Below, one piece after another: positions 22,335 to 32,846 of a stretch of 64,000 nucleotides of DNA; positions within the stretch are counted from its first letter, which is position 1; each line of letters opens with the position of its first letter. Origin of the DNA: Parasponia andersonii (lineage: Eukaryota; Streptophyta; Magnoliopsida; Rosales; Cannabaceae); NCBI GenBank assembly GCA_002914805.1, contig JXTB01000019.1:230645-294644 (forward strand), written 5' to 3'. The position numbers and the translations under genes are program-made. Under the pieces are notes generated by a model, which saw only the letters and a list, made by a program, of their open reading frames with translations, made no database searches and had not been told where the DNA came from.

Positions 22335-23838
22335 TGTTGAGAAATTGAGGCTTCAATCTTACTCACTCTTATTTTGAAAATAAAAAATATTTGATTTAGT
22401 ACTAATGATTTACCTTGAGTATATAGTAAAATAGCTTTGAAAGTTCTAACTCAAATTAATCAAAGAATTAAGTTTGAAGATGGATAGAAAATAGCTTGAA
22501 GACAATGATCAAGAATACAAAACTTAGGCTAATAAGAAATTAAACACTTGGTTCTTGTACTTGAATACCTTTTTGCACATAATATGATCTTAATGGCTGA
22601 AATTTTTCATAAAATTGGAAATTTTCAAAACAAAACTGTCAAACCTATTTATCTCTAACTAAAATATGAAATCTATTTTACACAAGCTTTTAAATTGATT
22701 TATGAATTTCTATAGTTCATATATTATATAATAAATCAATTTATAAAGTCATATTTTGAAAATAATTGAAAATGACTTGAAATAAAATTCAAATATTGCT
22801 CTTGGATAGATGTGGCAAACCGGCTTTCAGAATCGGTCTACCGATTCCTTATGCACATTTTTCAACAATTTTTATATTCGACCATTAGAATCGCAGTTTC
22901 AATAGCTAGTATATTCGGTCGACCGAAAACACACTTTTGGTCTGTCGAAGATAGAATGTATGTCAAACGATTATAAACAGCTAGTTTTTATTCAAATCTA
23001 TAAATAGAAGCTTTTTAATACTTGTTTAACATTGCTATTATCATATCTTCATGTTGTTTAAATCAATTTTTGTAATTCAAAATTTCAAATATTCTTTTTC
23101 ACAAAAATCAATTGAGTCAAACTAAATTATATATTGTGTTCTCATTTATTCTCTTTAAGCTTACCTTGTATCATATATTTTCATTTGTGAGAGATTTTAG
23201 TTGAGTACTCCATCAAACAAAAATCAAATTATATTTGTGAGGTGAGGTTGCCACTATAGCCAAAACAATTCATTTTAGGTGACGTTATCATCGAAGTCTA
23301 AACAATCTGAGTGTAGATGAGATTGTCACTGAAGTTAGTGAGATTGGCACCATTATCTAAACAATCCATATAGGTGAGGTTTGGCACCGAAGTCAAAACA
23401 ATCCAAGTTATACGTGATAAAGTCGGAATCATGACTATTATAAAGGCTAGGGTATGCCTAAGAAAAATTCACTCCGTTCGTAAAAAGGTCGGTCAAACCC
23501 ACAATCTTGATCCGAATAGTAGATAGCTCAAAGCAAGTTAACGAGAGCCGGAGACGTAGGCAAACCGTTATTTTGTCGAACCTCATAAAACCCGAGTTTG
23601 CATTTTCTCTATCCTTACACTCTTTACTTTAACGCAAACTATTTGATTGTGCGTTTGATATTTATTGTGCTTAATTGTCTTGATGTTATTATTATATGTT
23701 TGGTATTATTGTTGATTTAGCTTCAAAATTCAAAATAGTGGTCTATGGTTTTAAATAGTTGAAAAGTTTTTTAAAATGTTTTAAAACCCAATTCACCCCC
23801 TTTTTGGGTTGTCAATTTTAGGCTAACAATAGCTAACA
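22335..23838 (+). repeat. Right LTR of the nested copia element
   Basis: About 1.50 kb, starting TGTTGAGAAATTG and ending AGCTAACA. Collinear with 16,000-17,539 through the whole length, including a shortened internal tandem array near 23,238-23,405. Confidence 0.9.
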
Positions 23839-23849
23839 ATTCTAATGAC

Positions 23850-23961
23850 AAAATATGTTGTCGCTATAGAGAACTATACCGATGGATCTATACTGACGAC
23901 TAATTAATGATGATATTGTCGTCGCTATAGAGCTATAGTATAGAGTTTTTTTCGTGTAGCG
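23850..23961. repeat. CACTA right subterminal repeats, second part, and terminal repeat
   Basis: TTGTCGCTATAGAG, ACTGACGACT and TTGTCGTCGCTATAGAG motifs, then the terminal GTTTTTTTCGTGTAGCG, followed by the TAA target duplication. The terminal CACTA is changed to CGCTA on this side. Confidence 0.8.
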
Positions 23962-23964
23962 TAA
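23962..23964. repeat. TAA target-site duplication, right
   Basis: Matches TAA at 7,503-7,505. Confidence 0.75.
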
Positions 23965-25379
23965 GTATATACACGAGGAGAAGAGGGTGAACGTGCTAAC
24001 GCCAAGCAAAGAATCAATAAAAAAAGGTTTTAGTACATCTAAAGATACTTAGACTTTTCAAAGTCTGCATAGTTAGTAATTTAGCCAAAGAGATTCTAAG
24101 CACTTTATAAACAAATATTTCCAGAAAATTTTATTCAAAACTAATTCAGAATAATTCCTCAAATATTTGTACAATCTAATTATGTCATGCACGTACACAC
24201 ACATCACCGTATTATATTATGTTGCATGCATGTCCCAAAACGATCATTCCTACTATTGTTGCTTGCATGTCCTATTGGACATTCATGCTAATATTGTTTG
24301 TATGTTCTGTTGGACATTCATGCCAGTGTTATTTGTATATTCTGTTGGACATTTGTGCCAGAGTTGTCTGCATATCCTATTGGACATTTGTGCTAGTGTT
24401 TCCATATGTCCTATTGGACATTCATACTAGTATTATCACTTAAACGAGGTTTAGTTCCAAAAACTAGGTTTCAAACATTCCAAACTTTCTAGAAATTTCG
24501 GCAGTATAACTTATATTTTTATCAAAATCCACAAATCAATATATTCTTGCAAAAAATAACATACAGTAAATGTGCCACACCATCTAGTACGACGTCTCTC
24601 TCGTGCAATTCAATATATTCACCTCTATACTCAAAATCAATTTATATATCATATTTCTACAATTTATTTATAATGAAAATCATTATAGAATTATGTAATC
24701 AAATCCCTTCCTCAAGTAACTAGTGTTAGCTACGAATATACTCGAGAGCAGAAGCTTTTCGGAAGTCTGCTCCCTCACTTTCACTTTGAGTAGTGATTTT
24801 TCTATCGAATGCTCAAATGATCAAATTTACCCGGTTATGATAATTAGTAGGGCTAGATACTGCATTCATAGAATTCAGACTCCCGTGCAATGTGCAAACC
24901 TGAGCCCTGACACACTTATCAAGGCAAAAACCGTGCCTCTTGATCTTGATTATCGTGTCCGGCTAAAACGTATCGATGCTATGCGTTCAAGTTCGTTTCT
25001 CAGCTCATACAAACTCAACCATGATGACGAAATTGCATTATGATGATTGGAGTATAAATTGGTTGAAAACTCAACACTTGGAAAATGGCTAAACGCGCAA
25101 AACTCTTACCATGGCATATTTGATGATGGCAAGGGGTGGAATCTGTTAGAGCTGGGTGGATTTGAGCAAAATAGTGGAATTTTGGGTCGCCATTTAGTAT
25201 TTAATATCAAATACTATAGTAAAATGATTGGGTAAATAAGTTTTAGTAGTAAAATAATCCATATATTAATTTTAGTATATAATATACCAGATACACAAAA
25301 TCAGGGAAAAAAAAAAACAAACAAACAAATAGACACATTGATATACATACTACTAATACATAAATCTAATATATTTATA
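23965..25379. other. Intergenic DNA, repeat-like
   Basis: Continues the sequence interrupted by the CACTA element. It includes a 35-base tandem repeat (24,271-24,437). Two adjacent open frames at 24,723-25,043 and 25,047-25,235 match no family I know and are probably chance frames in an LTR-like repeat. Confidence 0.5.
24271..24437 (+). repeat. ~35-base imperfect tandem repeat, about five units
   Basis: Units begin at 24,271, 24,307, 24,342, 24,376 and 24,410, each starting C(C/T)(A/G)TTGGACATT and followed by a variable GCTAGTGTT-like part. Unit lengths are 36, 35, 34 and 34 bases. Because the length is not a multiple of three, overlapping open frames in it are artefacts. Confidence 0.9.
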
Positions 25380-25735
25380 GGATGAATTGCAAAAAACTTC
25401 TCTGAAGTTTGAGTGTTATATAATTTAAACCTTAAAATTTAGTATCTACAAAATAATATTTAGAAATTAAGAATTTTTAAAAATTAATATTATATAATGA
25501 TTTTAACTAATTTTTGTAATAAAAAATAACAATATCATATATTAAAACTGGATTACTTCTTATTATTCTCCTTAATTTTGAGTATATAATTATTTTTTAT
25601 AACTTAAAATTATTTAAAAAATCAACTCAGTATATTAATTTTTAAAAATTCTTAATCTCAATATTTATTTTGTAGAGTACAAAATTTAAGTTGGAGAACA
25701 TATGACCTCAAAGGTTTTTTTTTTTCACTTTATCC
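25380..25735. mobile_element. Fold-back MITE with ~105-base inverted ends
   Basis: The left arm starts GGATGAATTGCAAAAAA and the right arm, read on the minus strand, GGATAAAGTGAAAAAAA. The arms share long blocks such as TTAAGAATTTTTAAAAATTA. Flanks ATATTTATA and ATTTTGATA (6 of 9) may be a nine-base target duplication, which would point to a Mutator-type origin. It ends about 165 bases before the eL21 promoter motifs. Non-coding. Confidence 0.75.
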
Positions 25736-25900
25736 ATTTTGATAGTTATGATAAACGACCATAACTAAAGTGATGAAAAAGCAGCTATCTTTTAAACGAA
25801 GTGGACAAATGAAGGCTATATTTATAATTTTTAAAAAAAAAAATCGGCTTGAAAATTGACTGGACCACTTGCCCTTCTGAACGAGCTAAACAGTTCAGGA

Positions 25901-26030
25901 GGCCCATAAAGGCCCAATAGAAAGAAGGAAAAGATGAAGCCCAAGCCTAGAGCCCAAAACAGTGCCCCGAAACCCAAGCGAAGAGAGAGCAGATCAAAAA
26001 ACCCTACCCGACGCCCTTGACTATATAATA
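25901..26030 (+). promoter_or_regulatory. eL21 promoter: site II pair, telo box, TATA
   Basis: Two GGCCCA motifs at 25,901-25,906 and 25,911-25,916 (plant site II type), a telo box AAACCCTA at 25,999-26,006, and CTATATAATA at 26,021-26,030. Site II elements with a telo box are typical of plant ribosomal protein gene promoters and tie expression to growing cells. The TATA box places the start near 26,055. Confidence 0.8.
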
Positions 26031-26132
26031 GACCACAAAAGCCATTCTCACTCTGTCTAGGGCTTTAGTTTTGCCGCTATCACCAGTGAGAGAAACCCTA
26101 GAGGAGGAAGAAGAAGAAGAAGCAGATAGAAA

Positions 26133-27674
26133 ATGCCGGCTGGACACGGTCTCAGGTCCCGAACCCGCGATCTCTTCTCGAGGCCCTTCAGGAAGAAGGG
26201 TTACATCCCTCTCTCCACCTACCTCAAGACCTACAAGATTGGAGACTACGTCGATGTCAAGGTGAACGGCGCCGTCCACAAGGGTATGCCTCACAAGTTC
26301 TACCATGGAAGAACTGGCCGAGTCTGGAACATCACCAAGCGCGCCATTGGCGTTGAGGTCAACAAGCAGGTATATAGATACATTATATATAGAGAGAGAG
26401 TTATATAGATTTTCCGATCTGTCTTTTATGGGAACTTTTCTTTGAATTTCTTGCCTGGAAATGGTTGTTTGAGCAAGTGGATTTCTGGGTTTTGGTCGAT
26501 TTGTGAAATGGATGCTTGTTTTTGGAGAGCTTTACTCTTGTGAATTATGATAGGATTGTGTGGTTTTGTATTTTGGGTATATTTTGTGGAAATGATTGAG
26601 GAAAAATGTGCTATTCTTTCATATCCGTTTTAATAAATGTTTCTTTTTATAAAATTTTTAAGGGATGTTGGCTCTAGGGCTTTTTTTAGTATTGATTTCA
26701 TTCATTGGTTAGTTGGCATATCTGGGTCATCATATTCTCTTGTGTGAATATTCGTGTTTGTATTATGGTCTTCTGAATCTGGTTAGTGGATATGGTTTCT
26801 TTTCCGATAGTTTATTGTGATTTTGATTGTTTCATGTATATGTTTTCGATGCCTGAATTTATCAATACTCTTAATTTAGTGAGCTACTGTTTTGTATTGA
26901 AGTCCTAATCTATAAATTAACTGTTAATTGCTGTTAGGATAACCAAATACAGGTGCAGCATATGTGAAAAAGGCCCCTCTTTGTATTTGGTTGGTACCCA
27001 AAGCCCCATTCTGCTGCACCCTGAGTTGTCCTGTCCTTATTGGTTTGTCTAGTGTGCATTAAATATATGTTTAGACCCTGTTTTGGGTAACATAATGATA
27101 TACACTGGTTGGTTTCATTGGTTGCTAACTTTGTCTACTGTGATTTCGTTCGTCTTTTTTATAAAACAAATTGTATGTTGTGAATATCTTGATTGCCGTG
27201 TTTAGCTAGCTATATTTCATTGTCTGTTTGGAGGGTTTAAACTAAAGTTACACCAAATTAAAATTTGTTTAGTTACTTGGGGATCCTGTGTTATGTACAA
27301 CAGGCAAATGTATTTATGAACATCTCGATTGTTGTTATGAAGAGCTATATCATTGTTGATATTATGTTCTTGTTATGTTAATGATCTGAATTCATATATG
27401 TTGTGCTTAAATATAGGTTGGCAACCGTATTATCAAGAAGAGGATTCATGTCCGAGTGGAGCATGTGCAGCCCTCAAGGTGCACTGAGGAATTTAGGCTC
27501 AGGAAGCGGAAGAACGACCAGCTCAAGGCTGAGGCGAAGGCAAAGGGTGAGGTTATCAGCACCAAGAGGCAGCCAGAGGGTCCCAAACCTGGCTTCAAGG
27601 TGGAAGGTGCTCTGTTGGAAACTGTTACTCCCATCCCGTATGATGTTGTCAATGATCTCAAGGGTGGTTATTAG
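26133..27674 (+). CDS. RPL21: 60S ribosomal protein eL21 (L21e), two coding exons
   Basis: Coding exons are 26,133-26,369 (79 codons) and 27,417-27,674 (85 codons plus stop), with a 1,047-base GT-AG intron in phase 0. The protein is 164 residues, the normal length. It is a component of the cytosolic large ribosomal subunit. Exon 1 starts [20 protein letters not shown] and carries the SH3-like barrel ([30 protein letters not shown]). Exon 2 continues [20 protein letters not shown] and ends NDLKGGY. Codon use is G+C-richer than the surroundings, as expected of a highly expressed gene. The promoter has site II, telo-box and TATA motifs. The start is certain from the N-terminal sequence. A truncated duplicate of the intron, exon 2 and 3' flank is at 38,680-39,830. 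Confidence 0.98.
26370..27416 (+). other. eL21 intron
   Basis: GTATAT donor and ATATAG acceptor. T-rich. Much of its 3' two-thirds is recognisable again at 38,680-39,403. Confidence 0.9.
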
Positions 27675-29322
27675 GTCTTCTTTACTGTGTTCTGTTTTGG
27701 TTTTGTTCTGCAACTACCAATGGACTGGATTAGCATATTGGGCTGTGTTTTCCTTCCTCAACTAGTTATTTTAACTTTCTTCAGAAGCTTTAAGTACTCA
27801 GCCATTGTTAGTTTTCTTCTTTGATCTATTCTAAGTACAATTTTGTTTAAGTTTGGAAATGATCGTTGGAAATACATGGATGGTTCAGATTATTTGTTGG
27901 GTATTTGAGCTATTTAACTGGTGTGCTACTAAGAGCTCTACAAAGGAGCTTTAGGTTCTTATGACAGAGTTATAAGTATTATGGTAATGCCAATGCTCGT
28001 TGCCTTGAGAAACAAGAGTGCCAGTGCTAATAATATGCAATAATTTTAAAGCCTCTTATGTAGAACTTGAAGATTTCTATAAAGCGCCGGTCTTTAACGA
28101 TGCAACAATTGGTCTTCAATCTGGAAAAGCAAGGATACAATATAACCTGGGTTATATGTGTGGGGCCCAGTTTGTATCATTAGCTACGTACGTGGATTGT
28201 TGAATGGTTGGATAGGTGGCGGAGAGCAATTGCTAGGCGCGTGTCCTGGATGCCACCTAAAATGTCACGTGAGTTGTGCGTGATAGGGGTGGACTTGCTA
28301 ATTGATGTGGATAAGACCTCAGACCCTGAATGGGTTAAATAGACTCCAGACCTTGCCAGACTGAGGGGTCGGGAGCTTCAGGGTCTTCTGCCAAATTATC
28401 TTTATAGGCACCATTTGGCTCTGAATTCAGATAGAGTATTTAACGTGCCCTTGGTAGATGTACATGTTGGATGAACTATCCTGAAAGTGTTGAGATCATG
28501 TAAATTCTGGAGAAATTACTGTAATTATGACCTATGATTTTCGGAACAAATCATGATTGAAAAAAAGTATTTGATCTTAAGATTAGTGAGATTAGTGGGT
28601 GTTGAATTCTTAGTCTTTGATATAAATATCGCATATTTTCTCCTGTAAGATAGATATAGAGAAAAAAATATATATATTGAGAGGATTTTACTTTTTGCTG
28701 ATCGATTCCAATAAAAAGTACCTGATTTAAACATGAGAGAATTTTGCAGGTAGTCACTTTCATCTTTCTATTGCATATTAAAGCCAAAAACGAGTAGAAA
28801 TTAAGACTTATAGATAGTTGGTAAAAACAGCACTAACAATAATAATACGTACATAGATTTTTTTAGATAAACTTCTAAGTAATAATTTTTTAAGATATTG
28901 ATGATTTTGAATTAACTTACTAAATAGAAACGTTAGCTTTCAAGATTTTTGTTTCCGGACTTCCCTAAGCTCACCATGTTACTGGATATTACCAAATGTT
29001 TAGCTTCGAAACGTATAGACAGAGAAAAGAATTTGTGCTAAGAAGCTTGTCGTAAGTGCTATAAAGAAAGTGAAGAGCTGGTTTGCTCCGATGCTTTTTT
29101 TTGAAAAGACGTCAATTTTAAGTGTGACAAATGCTCTCCCAATGTCTAGCGTAATTTTAAGTACAGCCCACTTTTCCTTATTTTATTTTAGCATAAACCC
29201 GAAACATAGATATCTCAGAGAACATGCACTCTGTTATTTTTCTTTTCCACCCTTTTGCTCCAATAGAAGTTCTTTGTAACTCGCGTAGTTTTACATACTG
29301 AAATTTTTACATTTTTCAGCCC
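27675..29322. other. eL21 3' flank and intergenic DNA
   Basis: The first 230 bases are 3' UTR-like and are shared in part with 39,643-39,830. Beyond that I see no gene. Short frames near 28,018 and 29,070 show no family match. Confidence 0.6.
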
Positions 29323-29863
29323 GGAAATAAATGACCATATAAGTCCCTAAATCATGAGGAAATTGTCACTTTAGTTCTTAAAATTTAAATTTTATCATTT
29401 TGATTCTTAAATTATTGAAAAAGTATCACTTTAGTCATTTTTATTATATATTTTGTTAATTCTTAATAATAGGAATACATGAGACTTGTGTTCTTCTGTT
29501 GTACTTATTCTACAATTAAAAATATAGTCCATTCTGTTGTACTTATTCTACAATTAAAAATATAGTCCAATAGTATAAAGACATTTAAACAGGAAAAAAA
29601 ATAATTAGTTGAACAAAAATTAATTATATAGTGGACAAAATCCATTTTAAAATAGTTCAAAACGTAACATTTTATTGAAACCAATTATAAAGAAGAGAAA
29701 ATCAATCTAATGTGCTGTTTCTATTAAGAATCAATAAATGTATAACATATTGGACCAAAACGAAATAGTTTTAATAATTTAAGCCAATTTGACGAAGTTT
29801 AAAGTTTAAGAACTTTTGTTTTTGGTATAGTTTATGGCCAATAAAGTTATTTACTCATTTCAC
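29323..29863. mobile_element. Fold-back MITE, ~540 bases
   Basis: The left end (about 29,323-29,450) and the reverse complement of the right end (about 29,740-29,863) align over 120 or more bases. The clearest blocks are TTTAGTTCTTAAA / AAGTTCTTAAACTTTAAA and TTAAATTATT. There is no open frame. It contains an exact 38-base tandem duplication. It lies about 160 bases upstream of the defensin-like gene. Confidence 0.7.
29494..29569 (+). repeat. 38-base exact tandem duplication
   Basis: Two identical units, 29,494-29,531 and 29,532-29,569, each starting TTCTGTTGTACTTATTC and ending ATATAGTCCA. It lies inside the fold-back element. Confidence 0.95.
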
Positions 29864-30018
29864 TTATAGTATATGACAGGTCATGCTTACAAGTGAAAAT
29901 TTAACATTTAAGAATCTTTGGCTTCGTATGTGACAAGGCATAAACCATTTTAACCATTTGTGTACTTTGTGAGCTGAAGCTTTTTTCTCCAGACCACCCT
30001 GTGTTGAGAACGGACACG

Positions 30019-31059
30019 ATGAAGATGTCCTCTACTCTCTCTCATTTCTTGCTCTGGCTTCTTTTCTCAGGTTGCTCTCTTAAACTTCTCAAAATGTCTT
30101 TTTCTTTCTTTCTTTCTTTCTTTCTTTCTTTTATCGATTTATGATTTTTCTATGAACATCTCTCTCCATTTGGGCACTCACAGTCCTCACAACAAAAAAG
30201 ATAATTGCTAATTTATGTGTACTCAAACTGACTCGTATTTGTTACTATGTTCATATAATATAAAGACGTTATGAACGGTCGAAGAGGATTTATGAAGAGA
30301 ATCATGATCTATATGACTATATATGTGTCTTAAATCTAAGATTATGAAGCATATAATATAAGATTTCTTTATTTATACAAAACCTAGTAATTGATTTATT
30401 TATTTTAGTGGAAAAAAAAATGTCATGAGCGGCCACCGTCATAGTGGATGATTTCTTTTTTTGTACTGTTCTATGCCGTGTAAACCGGGGACGTAACGAG
30501 GTGCTTTACGTGTCAATTGTCACGCTGTAGATTTTAGACACTAAATTTTTTCCTAAAAATTAAAAGAGAAAAATATTCATTGAGCGATTTTATTTGTAGC
30601 TAATAGGAGAGTTACACGAGGATAGTTAATGGCATGATAAGCTTATGTACGGTTGTGACTTGTTAATGTTATCATGATCTAGTGTTTTTTGGTAGTTATC
30701 ACAATTCTACTCTGTTCAATATTAGGGTGCTTATTCTTTAGAAATTAATAAATTACCGATGTCATTAATAGTCTTTAATAATCATGACTCAATATTTAAT
30801 TATGTGACAGTTTAGCAATACTTGTTTTAACCTTTTAATTTGCGTTGGAACAGTTGAATTTATGTCAATCTTAGCATTTTCCGGCGGTGCTCGGGCGGTG
30901 AGGATACCGGAGCACACGTGTCATAAGCTGGTCAACTTAACCAAGTGTGACCTGCAGAGTTGCACTCAAGAATGCTCCAAAGAAGCACATGGAAACGGAG
31001 TTTGCAAAGATAACACTCTTTGTTTTTGCACATACTACTGTAAGGATCCTCCCGTGTAA
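30019..31059 (+). CDS. Defensin-like / LCR cysteine-rich secreted peptide, two exons
   Basis: Exons are 30,019-30,070 and 30,854-31,059, joined in phase 1 across a 783-base intron (GTTGCT donor, AACAG acceptor). The protein has 85 residues. Exon 1 gives MKMSSTLSHFLLWLLFS. The splice adds VEF in frame with a second hydrophobic stretch ending SGGARA, so the signal peptide spans the intron, the typical gene plan of this family. The mature part has eight cysteines: C-x8-C-x4-C-x3-C-x9-C-x5-C-x-C-x3-C, with the CxxxC and CxC pairs of a cysteine-stabilised alpha-beta fold. These peptides are secreted and act in defence or in reproductive signalling; which applies here cannot be told. The internal ATG at 30,862 alone would give a weaker signal peptide. 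The frame match across the splice supports the two-exon model. Confidence 0.85.
30101..30131. repeat. (TTTC)n microsatellite
   Basis: About seven TTTC units near the 5' end of the defensin-like gene's intron; length may vary between individuals. Confidence 0.9.
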
Positions 31060-31473
31060 ATTGAATCTTTCTCACTTGCATATGGGGAAGAGTTAGTTTG
31101 TGAAATTGGAGGCATGTATAAATGGATATAATAAAGAGAGATGTTCACACATTCAGCTAATCATGTTGATTTTCATTATTATTTTTGGCGGGTTTTAATT
31201 GCTTCGTAATTTGCTCATAATTGGAGGAAACCGATTCTTCAATGTAAAATTTTACAAGTTCAAGCGGAATTATGAAAAAATTTTATGATTTAACTTGTTT
31301 TTTCTTTTCTTTCTTTTTTTTTTTTCGAAACAGATTTAACTTGGCTTTCTTATTGTGCCAAAAAGAGGTGAGTTCTTGTGATCCATAGATCACGTACGTG
31401 TTAATCATGTATTTATATACATGACATGTAAGCTATTTGAGATGTCATGCCTAATAAAAGTATTGATGTATAG
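31060..31473. other. 3' flank of the defensin-like gene
   Basis: Includes AATAAAG-type polyadenylation-like sequence at about 31,128. Nothing else recognisable. Confidence 0.5.
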
Positions 31474-32167
31474 GCAGCATCTCTAACTCACTCATCTATT
31501 TTAATGTAATTTTTACTATATTTTAGAGTAACTTTCACATCAAATAATAACTTCATCTCTAACACATTATTTCATTTTTAATTATTCTTAATATATTCCT
31601 TTGTATTTACATTTTATATAACTTTATTCTAATTCTCCATTATTTATCAATTTCACTAATGATTCCCATATACAATTGTTTTTTTTTTTAACGTATTGAT
31701 TCAATAATATATTTTATTATTTGACAAAAGTGTAGAAACTAATTGATTAATAAATTATATTTTATTAACTAAAATTACTAATTTATAAAATTAATATATT
31801 ATTTAAAATGCGAAATTACATTAAGAAAATTTTACAATGAACCTCAAAATATTACATTTAATAATTAAACATAAACACAAAAAGGAAGATTACTTCAAAT
31901 AAATTTAACCATGAAATAATAATAAAGATATGAGACACAAAAAGGAAGATTTTAATTTTTTTGGTATCAAAAAATTGTCAATTTTTGCAAATAAGAGAAA
32001 AGAAAAATGGCATTTGTGAATAATACTATGCTAATATTGGCGTGACACTGTTCTTCAATGGGCCCAAACACCAAATTGGCATTTAGAAATGACGCTGGCT
32101 TGGGCCAAGACCCAGCGCCAAAACCACCTTTCCCACACCAAAATGGCGTGGGTTGGAGAAGGCTTAA
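31474..32167. mobile_element. Possible non-autonomous DNA transposon
   Basis: The left end GGCAGCATCTCTAACTCAC and the right end (minus strand) GCCTTCTCCAACCCACGCC resemble each other as short inverted repeats. Sequences of the form GCATCTCCAACCC at both ends are common in plant non-autonomous DNA elements. The interior is AT-rich on the left and has GGCGCTGG / CCAGCGCC-type words on the right. No transposase. Ends are approximate and the superfamily is uncertain. Confidence 0.4.
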
Positions 32168-32846
32168 GTATAAACTTTAATGTATGTTAGAAAACTCGGT
32201 CAAACTATCAATCCATACATACTAATAGTATAATAGCACATAATACAAGTGTTCTAACTCTTGTGTGAGAGTGTGACACTTAAAAAATGCACTAAACGTC
32301 TGGAAAAAAAAAAGGGTAAGAAAATCCTCCAGTGAATAATAGTTCATACATTTTATGATATGTTGCATATAACTACAAAGAACCTAACGAAGTTTTCTAT
32401 GTATCTGTAAGAGGGTGGCACCTAATTATATAAATGTTTTCGTTGTTTAAATATACAACTAAATGGGATTTGGGAAGATTATTTGGATTGCCACTGTAGA
32501 TTTTCTTTATTCTTTAAAGACATTGTTATTGATGTTATTATTTGATTTGATCATATCTAAAGTTGGGCTAGGTTATAGTCTCACTAAAATTTAGTGATTA
32601 ATCACCCACGATTTACCAATTTACCATGAGAGTGGCCCATATTTCGAAGTACATTTTGCCATTTACTTTGGGTAAAAACTTGCAGAGGCAGGTTTGGATG
32701 ACCAATTATGTGGCTTTTTCCAAGCATAACAAAGATTATTTTGGTAATCTTAGCAACTTGAAATACTATATTCGTATTTGAACCTTCACATATATAAAAA
32801 GTATAAGATATAGAATATTATTATTTTCTTAGCTAACATGAAAATA
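32168..32846. other. Intergenic DNA, nothing recognised
   Basis: AT-rich. No open frame, repeat or motif that I can support. Confidence 0.5.

Larger units (their letters stand above)
16000..23838 (+). mobile_element. SIRE-like Ty1/copia retrotransposon nested in the CACTA element
   Basis: Two long direct repeats (16,000-17,539 and 22,335-23,838) bound the element. They start T(A/G)TTGAGAAATTG and end AATAGCTAACA. A tRNA-Met-type primer site follows the left LTR, and a purine tract AAAAAAGGGGAGA precedes the right one. Flanking ATTCA (15,995-15,999) and ATTCT (23,839-23,843) look like a five-base target duplication with one change. Gag fragments match the copia SIRE type. No reverse transcriptase, integrase or RNase H can be recognised in the 4.8 kb interior, so the copy is dead or was non-autonomous. 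Confidence 0.9.
7506..23961 (+). mobile_element. CACTA (En/Spm) DNA transposon, decayed
   Basis: The left end reads CACTATAAGAAAAATGGGC. The right end, read inward on the minus strand, is CGCTACACGAAAAAAACTC. The two align as CACTA-type terminal repeats with base changes, and TAA flanks both. Dense subterminal repeats with a TATAGCGACGAC-like core in both orientations occupy about 7,550-8,060 and 15,700-15,995, resuming at 23,850-23,950. These are the kind of sites bound by the accessory protein of such elements. Inside are remnants of a TNP2 transposase gene and a second gene, both full of stops, so the copy cannot encode its own movement. A copia-type retroelement is inserted at about 15,999. 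Removing it leaves a CACTA of roughly 8.6 kb. Confidence 0.9.

Noticed and set aside
24723..25235. Two adjacent open frames of 106 and 62 codons that could be one broken gene
   Set aside because: No recognisable domain, and they lie in what looks like a repeat interrupted by the CACTA element. Chance frames are the simplest reading.
28018..28203. 61-codon open frame downstream of eL21
   Set aside because: No family match, no second exon, and no promoter-like signals; treated as chance.
30862..31059. Defensin-like peptide as a single exon starting at the internal ATG
   Set aside because: A first exon at 30,019-30,070 joins in frame and phase and gives a proper signal peptide; the intron position is typical of the family.
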